This document shows, one piece after another, positions 1-9,125 of a stretch of DNA of 64,000 nucleotides. The DNA is from Lientehia sp934351765 (GTDB lineage: Bacteria; Bacillota; Clostridia; Lachnospirales; Lachnospiraceae). Numbering within the stretch: position 1 is the first letter of the stretch; each line of letters begins with the position of its first letter. The translations under genes were made by a program, and so were the position numbers. The stretch spans positions 62,001 through 126,000 of the forward strand of contig NZ_JBQKGG010000003.1 of NCBI RefSeq assembly GCF_052118925.1. The letters run 5' to 3'. The notes beneath the pieces are model-generated. The model was not told the DNA's origin. It made no database searches and was given only the letters and a program-made list of their open reading frames with translations.

Positions 1-489
1 GAGTCGCTTCAGATTATCGCCGAGGATCTGGGAACGGTAACGCCGGAGGTGCGGAAGCTGTTAAAGGACAATGAATATCCGGGAATGAAGGTGCTGGCCT
101 TTGGCTTTGACGGTGATCCGGCCAATGAGCATCTGCCCCATAATTTCAAGGACAGCAACTGTGTGGTCTACGGCGGAACGCATGATAATGAGACCTTGAC
201 GGGACTGTTCTGTGACAAGTCCGATGAGGTTCTGACCTATCTCTTTGAGCTGATCGATACCAGAGAACGCCACCGGATCGTGGATCATCTGTTCCGGCTG
301 GCATACGGAAGTATTGCGGACGTGGTGATCTTCCAGGCGCAGGATGTGCTGAAGCTGGACAATTCTGCCCGGATGAATTTCCCATCCACGACCGGAAACA
401 ACTGGAGATGGAGATTATGGAAGGGACAGTTAAACTGGCAGCAGGCAGGCTGGCTGGGATTTCTTGTCCATGTGTATCATAGATATTAA
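1..489 (+). CDS. malQ: 4-alpha-glucanotransferase, C-terminal part
   Basis: This is the end of a GH77 4-alpha-glucanotransferase (amylomaltase), which transfers alpha-1,4-glucan segments between maltodextrins in the cytoplasm. The frame is open from base 1, so the start lies before the window. The visible 162 residues hold family landmarks: EDLGTVTPEV, the catalytic-site stretch GTHDNETLTG near residues 59-68, and MNFPSTTGNNWRWRL near the end. The C-terminus is compact, as is usual for the family. The next gene starts about 50 bases later on the same strand. The identification rests on these conserved blocks. Confidence 0.93.
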   Translation, partial: ESLQIIAEDLGTVTPEVRKLLKDNEYPGMKVLAFGFDGDPANEHLPHNFKDSNCVVYGGTHDNETLTGLFCDKSDEVLTYLFELIDTRERHRIVDHLFRLAYGSIADVVIFQAQDVLKLDNSARMNFPSTTGNNWRWRLWKGQLNWQQAGWLGFLVHVYHRY

Positions 490-540
490 AGGAGACAGTT
501 GGTTATTCCACCAGAGCGGAAGCTCGGAAGGGAAGTGCAG

Positions 541-1167
541 ATGGCAAAACCGGGAAATCAGAAGCTGAAGATCTTGTATATCATACGACTGCTGGAGGAA
601 AGTGACGAGGAGCATGTAGTCACAACAAGGGATATTCTGGAGGAGCTGGAGTCCCGCGGGATTCCGGCGGAGCGGAAGGGAATCTATGATGATCTGGAGG
701 CACTGCGGGCGTTTGGCTTTTCCATCATCGGAAAGCGGGGACGCAGCGCAGGGTATTATCTGGAGGACAAGGAGGCTGTTCCGGCGCTTCTGAACATGAA
801 ACCGGCTTCTGGCATGGAACGCGGAACGGAAGAAGCCGGCACGGAAGAACACGCGGCAGCTCAGAACGGAGAAAAAGCACAGGGCGCAGCAGCTTCCTGG
901 TTAGGTGGAGATACGGAGCTTCTGCTGCTGTGCGCGGAGAAAACAGCCGGACAGATTCTTTCAGAGCTTGGGGAATGTGTGACCGTAAGCAGCCCGGCGA
1001 AAAAGAAAAACGGTTTCCGGACAGAACTTCGGATCATGGGAAGCATCGGACCGGCGTTTTTTGGCTGGCTGACGGAAAAAGGCTGCCAGGCGGAGCTGCT
1101 TTCCCCGGCATCTGCAGTGCGGGGTTATCGGAAATACTTAAAGGAGATCCGGAATCTTTACAAATGA
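541..1167 (+). CDS. HTH transcriptional regulator, WYL-type N-terminus
   Basis: This is a 208-residue probable DNA-binding regulator. Residues 1-80 form a winged helix-turn-helix of the HTH_11/DeoR-like type seen at the front of WYL regulators (KLKILYIIRLLEE, then ILEELESRGIPAERKGIYDDL, then the RSAGYYLED wing). The remainder is too short for a full WYL ligand domain. Its middle (about residues 85-125) is Glu/Ala/Gly-rich and probably disordered. I chose ATG 541 because GGAAGGGAAG lies just upstream; a TTG at 499 in the same frame lacks a comparable site. It follows malQ closely and may be transcribed with it. Its target is unknown. Confidence 0.7.
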   Translation: MAKPGNQKLKILYIIRLLEESDEEHVVTTRDILEELESRGIPAERKGIYDDLEALRAFGFSIIGKRGRSAGYYLEDKEAVPALLNMKPASGMERGTEEAGTEEHAAAQNGEKAQGAAASWLGGDTELLLLCAEKTAGQILSELGECVTVSSPAKKKNGFRTELRIMGSIGPAFFGWLTEKGCQAELLSPASAVRGYRKYLKEIRNLYK

Positions 1168-1221
1168 CACGGAACCTTTATAGAAAAATAAGAATCTTGC
1201 AGGAAAAATAAGAATATCTTC

Positions 1222-1250
1222 TCGAAATTTTCCGGTGGGTATGTTATACT
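1222..1250 (+). promoter_or_regulatory. sigma-A-type promoter with extended -10
   Basis: A TCGAAA box (1222-1227) and an extended TGTTATACT -10 (1242-1250) are separated by 17 bases. It sits just ahead of the membrane-protein/cdaA/cdaR run and is the best candidate promoter for that operon. Confidence 0.55.
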
Positions 1251-1284
1251 ATCAGAAAGTGTGTCCGTACAGGGAGTGAAAGAG

Positions 1285-1743
1285 TTGGTAAACGAAGAGC
1301 GAACAAAGCTGATGACAAAAGCAGAGATTTTCCGGGTAAAGGAAGAGCGGAAAGCACTTAAGATAAACAGGTTTCATCAGTCAGATTATGTGAGCTGTAA
1401 AATGATCTATTCGGCGATCTCGTTTACGGCCGCCTACTTTCTTCTGGTGATCATGTGGATCCTTTACAATGCGGAGCCGCTGATGACTCAGAAAAGTATT
1501 TCAGAGCTGGCCGATATGGGAATAAAGGCTCTGATCGTTCTGGCATGTCTGCTGGCATGCTTCCTTGTGGCGGCGTTTTTTGTGTTTCGCAGAAGCTATC
1601 GGAAAGCAAGGGAAAAGGTAAAACGTTATCAGGCGGTCCTGAAGCAGATCAGCCGTCTGTATGAAAAAGAAACCGTCCGTGTCTGGCGGGAATCGGAGGA
1701 GTTAAGGGATGACAACGCTGCTGGTTTTAAGGGAACGCGTTAA
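1285..1743 (+). CDS. Small two-helix membrane protein of unknown function
   Basis: A 152-residue protein that I do not recognise. It has a charged N-terminus, two hydrophobic segments (about residues 37-58 and 72-94), and a basic cytosolic tail with coiled-coil character (REKVKRYQAVLKQISRLYEKE). I prefer TTG 1285 because AGGGAG precedes it at a normal distance and it leaves a leader after the promoter at 1222-1250; GTG 1261 is in frame but lacks a ribosome site. Its end overlaps the next gene by 35 bases, so the two are probably translationally coupled. It opens the cdaA-cdaR operon. Confidence 0.6.
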   Translation: MVNEERTKLMTKAEIFRVKEERKALKINRFHQSDYVSCKMIYSAISFTAAYFLLVIMWILYNAEPLMTQKSISELADMGIKALIVLACLLACFLVAAFFVFRRSYRKAREKVKRYQAVLKQISRLYEKETVRVWRESEELRDDNAAGFKGTR

Positions 1744-2848
1744 GCGGTTTTATGCCAGATATGGCGGCCATATCATACGGATCCTGCGGTTTTTGACGGC
1801 CTTTTCGGCACTTTTGCTGACGGATCTTTATATTGGCTATATGACGAAGATCAGCCACATCGGGATCGCACTGGGGGCGGCCGTGATCTGTGCCTTTCTG
1901 CCGTGGAGCGTGACAGTCGGTGTCTGTGCTGTTTTTGTTCTGGTGAATTTATATGCCGTTTCGATGGAGGTATTTTTCGTGACGGCGGCGGTATTTTTCC
2001 TGTTTTTATGCGTATACGGTGTGTTCCAGCCGGGAAACAGTATCCTGCTGGTGCTGATGCCGGTGCTGTTCATGGCAAAGATGCCGCTGGTGGTGCCTGT
2101 GGTTCTCGGACTGACCGGGACCATGTTCGGCGTGATCCCCATGAGCTTCGGGATCGCCATTTATTATATGTTAAAGTATGTGAAGGAAAACGCAGGGATT
2201 CTGGCCTCCACAGGTTCGCTGTCCATGCCGGGACGCTATACCCAGATGATCAACGGCGTTCTTGGAAACCGTACCATGTGGGTCGTGATGGCGGCCTGTG
2301 CTCTGACGCTTCTGGTGGTCTATCTGATCCGCCGGCTTTCTGTGAACCATGCATGGGAGATCGCCATTGTCGTTGGAACGATTGTGAATATCTTATGTCT
2401 GTTTATTGGTGTCTTCGTGGCGGATATCAGCGTGCCGGTGGTGACGATCATTATCAGCAGCTTTTTCGCGGCAGCGGTGGGAATGGTTCTGGAGTTTTTC
2501 CTGTTCCATCTGGATTACACCAGAACGGAGATTGTCCAGTTTGAAGATGATGATTACTATTATTATGTGAAGGCTGTTCCCAAGGTGGCGGTAACCCAGC
2601 CGGAGGTGACAGTGACGAAGATCAATGCCAAGAAAAATGAGGATCAGGCGGTGGAGGAGGAGCTTTTCACGATCCGCCAGGAGCTTGGAAATACGGCGGA
2701 GATCATGACGGCAAGAAAAGATCTGGAGGAAACGAAGGAACTGTTAAAAGAAGGAAAAAAGAAAGATTTGGAGGAAACCCAGATACTCTCCGACCGGACA
2801 GAGCCGCTGGAGCAGATACCGGGTGACGATTATGGCAGAACTGATTAA
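1709..2848 (+). CDS. Polytopic membrane protein upstream of cdaA
   Basis: A 379-residue protein with a basic N-terminus and about eight to nine hydrophobic segments between residues 20 and 265. An acidic soluble tail follows (EDDDYYYYVKAVPKVAVTQPEVTVTK and a Lys/Glu-rich helix). I cannot assign a family with certainty. It starts at ATG 1709 behind GGAGGAGTTAAGG, inside the end of the previous gene, and its own end overlaps cdaA. The tight overlaps suggest a role linked to c-di-AMP synthesis or the cell envelope, but that is inference from position. Confidence 0.7.
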   Translation: MTTLLVLRERVKRFYARYGGHIIRILRFLTAFSALLLTDLYIGYMTKISHIGIALGAAVICAFLPWSVTVGVCAVFVLVNLYAVSMEVFFVTAAVFFLFLCVYGVFQPGNSILLVLMPVLFMAKMPLVVPVVLGLTGTMFGVIPMSFGIAIYYMLKYVKENAGILASTGSLSMPGRYTQMINGVLGNRTMWVVMAACALTLLVVYLIRRLSVNHAWEIAIVVGTIVNILCLFIGVFVADISVPVVTIIISSFFAAAVGMVLEFFLFHLDYTRTEIVQFEDDDYYYYVKAVPKVAVTQPEVTVTKINAKKNEDQAVEEELFTIRQELGNTAEIMTARKDLEETKELLKEGKKKDLEETQILSDRTEPLEQIPGDDYGRTD

Positions 2849-3713
2849 CAGTATGAAAACCTATCTTGCACGGAGCATACCGGATATCCGGATCACGGAT
2901 GTGATCGAAATGATCATCATTGCGGTGCTGATCTATAACCTGATGCTCTGGATCAAAAATACCAGAGCGTGGGTACTTTTAAAGGGAATCCTCGTACTGC
3001 TGGGGTTTGTTCTTCTTGCATATATTTTCCGTATGAATACGATTCTGTGGCTTGCGGACAAGACCATCAATGTAGGCATTATTGCCGTTGTTGTGATCTT
3101 TCAGCCGGAGCTTCGGAGGGCGCTGGAGCAGCTTGGGCGGAATAAGGTGCTGGGATTTCTGGTGTCCGAGAATCCGAAAGTGCTTGATGACCGGTTCAAT
3201 ACCAAGACCATGAATGAGATTGTGAAGGCCAGCTTTGAGATGAGCAAGGTAAAGACCGGTGCGTTGATTGTCATCGAACGGAAGACGCCGCTTTCCGAGT
3301 ACGAGCGTACCGGAATTGTTGTGGACGGCGTGGTGACCAGCCAGCTGCTTCTGAATATTTTTGAACATAACACACCGCTTCATGATGGCGCGGTGATCGT
3401 CCGCGGAAACCGGGCTGTGGCAGCGACCTGTTATCTGCCCCTGTCGGACAATATGAGCATCAGTAAGGATCTTGGAACCAGACACCGTGCAGGTCTTGGA
3501 ATCAGCGAGGTCAGCGACAGCGTGACTGTGATCGTATCCGAGGAGACCGGAAGGGTTTCGGTGGCATATGAGGGAACCTTAAAAAGCGGCATGGATCCGG
3601 AGGGACTGAAGGAGGAACTGAATCGAATCATAGAGGACAATGAGGGCGGCGGACGCCGCAGACTTAGGATATTGAAAGGAAGGCAGAAACATGAAAGAAA
3701 AGCTGACAAATAA
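2832..3713 (+). CDS. cdaA: Diadenylate cyclase CdaA
   Basis: A membrane-bound enzyme that makes cyclic di-AMP from two ATP. The protein has 293 residues. Three transmembrane helices lie in about residues 25-92 and are followed by a DAC domain. The catalytic motifs are intact: DGA at residues 185-187 (HDGAVIV) and RHR at 217-219 (GTRHRAGLG). I chose ATG 2832; a GTG at 2823 is in frame. It overlaps the upstream gene's stop, and cdaR overlaps its own end by 23 bases. Firmicutes usually have cdaA-cdaR-glmM. Here glmM does not follow within the window and HPr comes next instead. Confidence 0.96.
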   Translation: MAELINSMKTYLARSIPDIRITDVIEMIIIAVLIYNLMLWIKNTRAWVLLKGILVLLGFVLLAYIFRMNTILWLADKTINVGIIAVVVIFQPELRRALEQLGRNKVLGFLVSENPKVLDDRFNTKTMNEIVKASFEMSKVKTGALIVIERKTPLSEYERTGIVVDGVVTSQLLLNIFEHNTPLHDGAVIVRGNRAVAATCYLPLSDNMSISKDLGTRHRAGLGISEVSDSVTVIVSEETGRVSVAYEGTLKSGMDPEGLKEELNRIIEDNEGGGRRRLRILKGRQKHERKADK

Positions 3714-5028
3714 CCTGCTCCTGAAGATCCTGTCTGCGATTGCAGCTATTGTTGTGTGGGTGGTAGTCGTTAATATCGACAATCCGACCGATACCTATAT
3801 TATCAGCGGGATCCCCATCAAGGTGCTCAATGAGCAGAGTGCCATTAAAGATAATAACCTGACTTATGAATTTACCGGTGAAAAGACCGCCAGCGTCCAG
3901 GTGACCGTGCGGCGGACCGATAAACGGCGGGTATCTGCCGAAGATTTCGAAGCAACCGTGGATCTGAGCCAGATTTATGGTGCGACAGGTTCTGTGGCAG
4001 TAAATATTTCTGTGGTCAATAATAAGACCCTGATCCGTTCCTGGAATCCTATTACCAGAAGCGTTAAGATTGATGTGGAGGAAATGCAGACCAGGGAATT
4101 TGAAATTCAGGTGGAGCACAGCGGAACGGCACAGGACAGCTACACGTTCAGCGATGAAACTGTGTCACCGTCGGTAGTAAAGGTAACAGCACCGGAATCC
4201 ATTATGGATACCATTGATCATGCGGCGGTGAACATCAGTATTGATGGCCTCAGTGACGATGTGGATACGAAGGCAGAGATCAAGCTCTATACGAGGGCCG
4301 GACGGGAAGTAGAGACGGATGACAGGGTCATTATGAGCGTCACGGAGGCAAGTGTTTCCATGAGCGCGGTAAAAACAAATCAGATCAGCGTGGACGTTCA
4401 GGTGACCGGTCAGAACCAGGTCGCAGACGGCTATAAATATATTACCTATCAGTGTGATCCCCAGTCGATTTCTGTCACCGGGGCAAAGGCGCTGATTGCG
4501 GAGTTCGACAAGCTGACAATCCAGGAGGATCTGACCGGGGCCTCGGGGAACATCACAAAAACCTATAAGGTCAGCGAGCTTCTTCCGAGTGGTCTCGAGG
4601 TGGCGGACAAACAGCCGGATACCATCAAGGTGACATATCAGATCGAGCCTCTGGTGAAGAAAACATTCCGGATCACAGGCAGCCAGGTGGAATTTCAGGG
4701 TGCAGCTGCGGAGTTCCATTATCAGATCGGAGACGATAATTCCTTTACCGTAACGCTGGAAGGATTGTCTGAGGATCTGGAAAAAATCGAGACAAAGGAT
4801 TTAAAGGCGGTTCTGGATGTTGCAGGAATCCGGCAGACCGGTGTTTATGAGCGGGAGCCGCAGGTAGAACTGCCTCGGGAATACAGTGCTTATTTTGAAG
4901 TGAATATACCGACGGTCCGCGTGATCGTTACCGGGGAGAATGAATCTTCCGAATCCTCAGGGGAGAGCGGATCCGGGAGTGAAGCTGCCGGAGGAAGCGG
5001 TTCTTCCGCAGAGCCTTCCGGAGAATAA
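3691..5028 (+). CDS. cdaR: CdaR, YbbR-domain regulator of CdaA
   Basis: A membrane-anchored extracytoplasmic protein that modulates CdaA. It has 445 residues. One N-terminal transmembrane helix (about residues 9-28, ILSAIAAIVVWVVVVNI) is followed by tandem YbbR repeats, each carrying a short beta-rich unit with the pattern P..V.V.G (for example QSISVTGAKALIAEFDKL). It ends in a Ser/Gly/Glu-rich low-complexity tail (residues about 417-445). It overlaps cdaA by 23 bases. The identification is firm from domain plus neighbour. Confidence 0.93.
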   Translation: MKEKLTNNLLLKILSAIAAIVVWVVVVNIDNPTDTYIISGIPIKVLNEQSAIKDNNLTYEFTGEKTASVQVTVRRTDKRRVSAEDFEATVDLSQIYGATGSVAVNISVVNNKTLIRSWNPITRSVKIDVEEMQTREFEIQVEHSGTAQDSYTFSDETVSPSVVKVTAPESIMDTIDHAAVNISIDGLSDDVDTKAEIKLYTRAGREVETDDRVIMSVTEASVSMSAVKTNQISVDVQVTGQNQVADGYKYITYQCDPQSISVTGAKALIAEFDKLTIQEDLTGASGNITKTYKVSELLPSGLEVADKQPDTIKVTYQIEPLVKKTFRITGSQVEFQGAAAEFHYQIGDDNSFTVTLEGLSEDLEKIETKDLKAVLDVAGIRQTGVYEREPQVELPREYSAYFEVNIPTVRVIVTGENESSESSGESGSGSEAAGGSGSSAEPSGE

Positions 5029-5056
5029 CGGAGAGAAAGAGAATGGAGGGATTACT

Positions 5057-5320
5057 ATGGTAAGCGAGAAGGTGGTTGTCAAGAACCCCACGGGACTGCA
5101 TCTGCGTCCGGCAGGGGCGCTTTGCAAAGAGGCGATGAATTATACCTCTTCCGTAAAATTTCGGTTCAACAATACAACGGCCAATGCAAAGAGCGTGCTC
5201 AGTGTTCTTGGTGCCTGCATTAAAACCGGAGATGAACTGGAATTTATCTGTGAGGGACCGGACGAGGAGGAAGCACTGAAGGCAGTGGTCGAACTGGTAA
5301 AGAACGGTTTGGGAGAATAA
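5057..5320 (+). CDS. ptsH: HPr phosphocarrier protein
   Basis: An 87-residue HPr, the phosphoryl carrier between Enzyme I and the sugar EIIs of the PTS. Counted from ATG 5057, the catalytic histidine falls exactly at residue 15 (TGLHLRPAG). The regulatory serine, target of HPr kinase in Firmicutes, falls exactly at 46 (NAKSVLSVLG). His15 is present, so this is HPr and not the Crh paralogue. ATGGAGGG lies just upstream of the start. The gene lies between cdaR and a polysaccharide polymerase, not beside ptsI, so it could be a second, specialised HPr. Confidence 0.9.
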   Translation: MVSEKVVVKNPTGLHLRPAGALCKEAMNYTSSVKFRFNNTTANAKSVLSVLGACIKTGDELEFICEGPDEEEALKAVVELVKNGLGE

Positions 5321-6715
5321 ATGAACAGAAAAAAAATAAAATTCGAAGCATCATTCGATAAAACGAACGGGATTGCACTGGCGGGCTATGTCCTCGCTGT
5401 GCTCCTTGCTTACGGATTTGCCGGGGCCGGAGAATATTTATTTTCCGGCCTTGTTTTAATCCTGGCGGCGATTTCAGAGTACTTGTTTTATTATAAAAAA
5501 AGCGGATTTATCCTGCAGGCAGAGGCCGTGTTCTCACTGTTCTGGGTCGGTGGCTGCGGCCTGTCGGCCATGAAGCTGTCCCGCCTGGCAACGGAGTGGA
5601 CAGTCACCACCTGGCTGTGTTTTTCCCTGGTGTATCTTTGCTTCATCGGCGGATATGAAGGTGCGGCAGCGCTGGAGAGAAAACGGCGCGGAGGCAGTCC
5701 TGTAAAAAGCACAGGAGCTCCGGAAGTAAATTTAAATAAGAAATCGAAGAAGAAACCTTCTGACAGTCCGAATCGGGAGCTTCAGGCAAAACGCATCCTC
5801 CATTGTATTTACGGGATCCTGTCGGTGTCTGTGATCTGCTTTCTCATTGAGGCGATGTTCTGTGAGGTTCCGTTGTTTTCGGATAAGCCCCACGCCTATT
5901 CCTATTTTCACATTTCCGGAGTCCATTATTTTACTGTGAGCAGTATCTTTGCCCTGCCTCTTTTGGTGCTCTATATTTATACCAAGGGCAGGACGGAAAA
6001 GCGGGATTACATACGCCTCGGAAGCTGCTGTCTCATCGGCCTTATGATTCCGGTGCTCTGTGTTTCCCGGTTTCAGCTTATGCTGGCGGTGCTGCTATCG
6101 GTCTGCGTGGCAGTCTCGGCATGGCCGGGAATCCGTTTCCGTTATGTGATACTTGCCGTAGCGTCGCTGGTTCCGATCTATGTGATTCTCACGGTGGCAA
6201 GAAATCATGATGTGGCCTATTTAAACGGAATCTTTGAAATGAAGAACAGCAGTACTCCAATCTTTATTACCCAGCCCTATATGTATGTGGCCAACAATTT
6301 CGATAACTTCAATTGTCTGGTAAAGGAGCTTCCGAGCCATGCCTGGGGACTGCGCCAGCTGTTTCCGCTGTTTGCGCTGACAGGACTTAAATTTTTAAAG
6401 CCGGAGCTGGTGAGCTTTCCCATTTATATCACGAAAACAGAGCTGACCACGGTAACACTGATTTATGATGCGTATTATGATTTTGGTATTCTGGGTGTGG
6501 CGCTGTTCGGGCTGCTCCTGGGAGCGGTCTGCTTCCTGGTGCTCAGGGAACAGGGGGAAAAGAAGAATCCGCTGCGGTTTTTATTCTATGCCCAGCTTGC
6601 CATGTATCTGGTGTTTTCGTTTTTTACTACCTGGTTCAGCAATCCGACCACCTGGTTCTGGTTTGGACTGACCGGGATCTGTTACTGGTATGTGGGGAGA
6701 AAAAGCCATGCTTGA
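5321..6715 (+). CDS. Oligosaccharide repeat-unit polymerase (Wzy-like)
   Basis: A 464-residue integral membrane protein with roughly 10-12 hydrophobic helices and a hydrophilic loop at about residues 118-155 (RKRRGGSPVKSTG to KKPSDSPNRELQAKR). The layout and motifs resemble the O-antigen/oligosaccharide repeat-unit polymerase family (residues LCVSRFQLMLAVLLSV, and YDAYYDFGILGVALFGLLLG near the end). It would polymerise a lipid-linked surface glycan at the outer face of the membrane. The start directly follows the HPr stop. No other surface-polysaccharide genes are nearby, so the specific glycan cannot be named. Confidence 0.75.
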   Translation: MNRKKIKFEASFDKTNGIALAGYVLAVLLAYGFAGAGEYLFSGLVLILAAISEYLFYYKKSGFILQAEAVFSLFWVGGCGLSAMKLSRLATEWTVTTWLCFSLVYLCFIGGYEGAAALERKRRGGSPVKSTGAPEVNLNKKSKKKPSDSPNRELQAKRILHCIYGILSVSVICFLIEAMFCEVPLFSDKPHAYSYFHISGVHYFTVSSIFALPLLVLYIYTKGRTEKRDYIRLGSCCLIGLMIPVLCVSRFQLMLAVLLSVCVAVSAWPGIRFRYVILAVASLVPIYVILTVARNHDVAYLNGIFEMKNSSTPIFITQPYMYVANNFDNFNCLVKELPSHAWGLRQLFPLFALTGLKFLKPELVSFPIYITKTELTTVTLIYDAYYDFGILGVALFGLLLGAVCFLVLREQGEKKNPLRFLFYAQLAMYLVFSFFTTWFSNPTTWFWFGLTGICYWYVGRKSHA

Positions 6716-7601
6716 TAACTGTACACTCTGTCCGCGGGAGTGTCATGCGGACCGGCTCCATGGAAAAGCAGGAGTCTGCGGCGTTTCCGGAAGCGGGATC
6801 CTGGGGGCGAGAGCAGCGCTTCACATGTGGGAGGAGCCGTGTATTTCCGGAAAAACCGGATCAGGAGCCGTCTTTTTCAGCGGCTGCCCGCTGCGGTGCG
6901 TGTACTGCCAGAATTATGCCATTGCACATGGAGAAGCGGGAAAAGAGATTTCGGTGGGACGGCTGGCAGAAATATTTCTGGAGCTTCAGGAGAAGCAGGC
7001 GGCCAATATTAATCTGGTGACGCCGACGCACTATACCCCCCAGATCATAGAGGCAGTGACACTGGCGCAGGATCAGGGACTTGCGATCCCCATCGTGTAT
7101 AACTGCGGCGGTTATGAAAAGCTCCGGACGCTTCGTATGCTGGAAGGAATCGTTGATATTTATCTGACGGATTTTAAATATATGGAGCCGGAGACGGCAA
7201 AGCGCTATTCCCATGCACCGGATTATCCGGCGGTGGTAAAAGCGGCCCTATCCGAGATGGTGCGCCAGACGGGAGATGCACAGTTCTCGGAGAACGGCAT
7301 GATGAGGCGGGGGGTGATCGTGCGTCATCTTTTGCTTCCGGGCCATCTGAAGGAAGCGAAGGCGGTGGTTTCTTATGTGCATGAGACCTATGGAGATCAG
7401 GTGTTTTTAAGCCTCATGAACCAATATACGCCGCTGCCCCAGGTGAAGGACTGGCCGGAGATCAACCGGCGGGTGACGAAACGGGAGTATGACCGGCTGG
7501 TGGATCATGCTGTGGCCATCGGTGTGGAAAACGGTTTTATTCAGGAAGGAAAGACCGCAAAGGAAAGCTTTATTCCGGCCTTTGACGGTGAGGGATTATA
7601 G
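6708..7601 (+). CDS. Radical SAM protein, PflA/AmrS-like
   Basis: A 297-residue radical SAM enzyme. The cluster-binding motif is GCPLRCVYCQNY at residues 61-72. The N-terminus adds a second cysteine set (NCTLCPRECHADR, then GVCGV), typical of the COG1313 group annotated as pyruvate formate-lyase-activating-enzyme-like. The substrate of this branch is not established. ATG 6708 is chosen for the GGGGAG just upstream; it overlaps the polymerase end by eight bases. An ATG at 6690 is also in frame. Confidence 0.85.
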   Translation: MLDNCTLCPRECHADRLHGKAGVCGVSGSGILGARAALHMWEEPCISGKTGSGAVFFSGCPLRCVYCQNYAIAHGEAGKEISVGRLAEIFLELQEKQAANINLVTPTHYTPQIIEAVTLAQDQGLAIPIVYNCGGYEKLRTLRMLEGIVDIYLTDFKYMEPETAKRYSHAPDYPAVVKAALSEMVRQTGDAQFSENGMMRRGVIVRHLLLPGHLKEAKAVVSYVHETYGDQVFLSLMNQYTPLPQVKDWPEINRRVTKREYDRLVDHAVAIGVENGFIQEGKTAKESFIPAFDGEGL

Positions 7602-7631
7602 AAAGTACAAACGAAAAACAGGAGGAGACAG

Positions 7632-8834
7632 ATGAGCAGTGCAGTAGTGGTACTGAAAAAGGGCGAGGGACGTTCCTTAAAGGCGGGCGGCCCCTGGATT
7701 TATGATAATGAAGTGGCAAGCATCATGGGAACCTTCGAGGACGGCGATATGGTTCTTGTCCATGATTTCGACGGCTATCCTCTGGGACGCGGATTCATTA
7801 ACCGGAATTCCAGGCTGATCGTCCGCATGATGACACGGGACAAGGATACGGAGGTGGACGAGACCTTTATCCGCAGACGGGTGAAGGACGCCTGGGAATA
7901 CCGGAAAACTGTGGTAGATACGGGGAGCTGCCGGGTGATTTTCGGAGAAGCGGATTTTCTTCCCGGTATTGTGGTGGACAAATTTTCCGATGTGCTGGTG
8001 GTGCAGTCTCTGGCACTGGGAATTGACCGGTTTAAGGGACTGATTCTTGATACCCTGAAGGAGCTGATGGCTGAGGACGGCATTATGATCCGCGGCATCT
8101 ATGAGCGCAGTGATGCCAGGGTGCGGAAGCAGGAGGGCATGGAGCTTTACAAGGGCTTCATCGGCGAACCCTTTGACACCAAGGTGGAGATTGTGGAGAA
8201 TGGCGTTCATTATTACGTAGATGTGAAGGAAGGCCAGAAGACCGGGTTCTTTCTGGATCAGAAATACAATCGAAAAGCCATCTGGAAGCTCTGTAAAAAT
8301 GCCAGAGTTCTGGATTGCTTTACCCATACCGGTTCCTTTGCCTTAAATGCAGGACTGGCCGGCGCCGCTCATGTGACCGGTGTGGACGCCTCGGAGCTGG
8401 GCGTGGAGCAGGCGAGAGAGAATGCAAGGCTCAACGGATTGGAGGATCGGGTAGAATTTCAGTGTGCCGATGTGTTTGAACTGCTTCCGGAGCTGGAGAA
8501 AAAAGGCGAGAAATTCGATGTGGTGATCCTGGATCCGCCGGCATTCACCAAATCGAGAAGCTCCATTAAGAACGCCGTCAAAGGCTATCGGGAGATCAAC
8601 CTGCGGGCGATGAAGCTTATCAGGGATGGAGGCTATCTGGCCACCTGCTCCTGCTCCCATTTCATGGATTACGAGCTGTTCACCCAGACCATCGGCCAGG
8701 CGGCTCGCAATGTCCATAAGCGTCTCCGCCAGGTGGAATACCGCACGCAGGCGCCGGATCATCCCATTCTCTGGGCAGCGGAGGATTCCTATTATTTAAA
8801 ATTCTATATCTTCCAGGTGGTTGATGAGAAATAG
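7632..8834 (+). CDS. rlmI: 23S rRNA m5C methyltransferase, RlmI family
   Basis: A 400-residue SAM-dependent methyltransferase that modifies a cytosine in 23S rRNA. An N-terminal PUA-type RNA-binding domain (residues about 1-80, VVLKKGEGRSLKAGGPWIYDNEV) is followed by a central domain and a Rossmann methylase fold. The methylase has motif I VLDCFTHTGSFALNAG (about residues 228-243), acidic motif II TGVDAS, and motif IV ILDPPAFTKS. A conserved TCSCSHF stretch lies near residues 338-344. AGGAGG precedes ATG 7632. The family is sure; the exact target base is by homology. Confidence 0.92.
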   Translation: MSSAVVVLKKGEGRSLKAGGPWIYDNEVASIMGTFEDGDMVLVHDFDGYPLGRGFINRNSRLIVRMMTRDKDTEVDETFIRRRVKDAWEYRKTVVDTGSCRVIFGEADFLPGIVVDKFSDVLVVQSLALGIDRFKGLILDTLKELMAEDGIMIRGIYERSDARVRKQEGMELYKGFIGEPFDTKVEIVENGVHYYVDVKEGQKTGFFLDQKYNRKAIWKLCKNARVLDCFTHTGSFALNAGLAGAAHVTGVDASELGVEQARENARLNGLEDRVEFQCADVFELLPELEKKGEKFDVVILDPPAFTKSRSSIKNAVKGYREINLRAMKLIRDGGYLATCSCSHFMDYELFTQTIGQAARNVHKRLRQVEYRTQAPDHPILWAAEDSYYLKFYIFQVVDEK

Positions 8835-8963
8835 GACGGAAAAAGCTCAAAAATCCAGTGTTCATGCGGGTTTGCAGGAATTAGGCTGAAATTGAGAATA
8901 TGAATACTGCTGGTTGGGATCCGGGGTTATGAAAATCTGGTGGAGGTCGGAGAACTGGTCTGC

Positions 8964-8969
8964 TATAAT
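8964..8969 (+). promoter_or_regulatory. Possible extended -10 (TGCTATAAT) ahead of rlmD
   Basis: The 290-base gap between rlmI and rlmD has no gene I can support. It does contain TGCTATAAT (8961-8969), a good extended -10, inside the imperfect inverted repeat AACTG...CAGTT. No convincing -35 is visible, so this is a weak call. Confidence 0.35.
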
Positions 8970-9125
8970 GGCAGGCAGCAGATCAGTTCCCATTGGATCC
9001 ACAGAGAGCTCAGGTTGGGGATGAGAAGCAGAGTAATGGAAACAAAAACAGCGAAAAAGAACATTCCTTCATGTAATACATAAGAAATACATGAGCAGCA
9101 GTGTTGGAAAAGACAGGTGAAAAGA

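Noticed and set aside
430..852. Minus-strand frame opposite malQ end and the small regulator
   Set aside because: No motif or ribosome site; the plus-strand genes explain the region.
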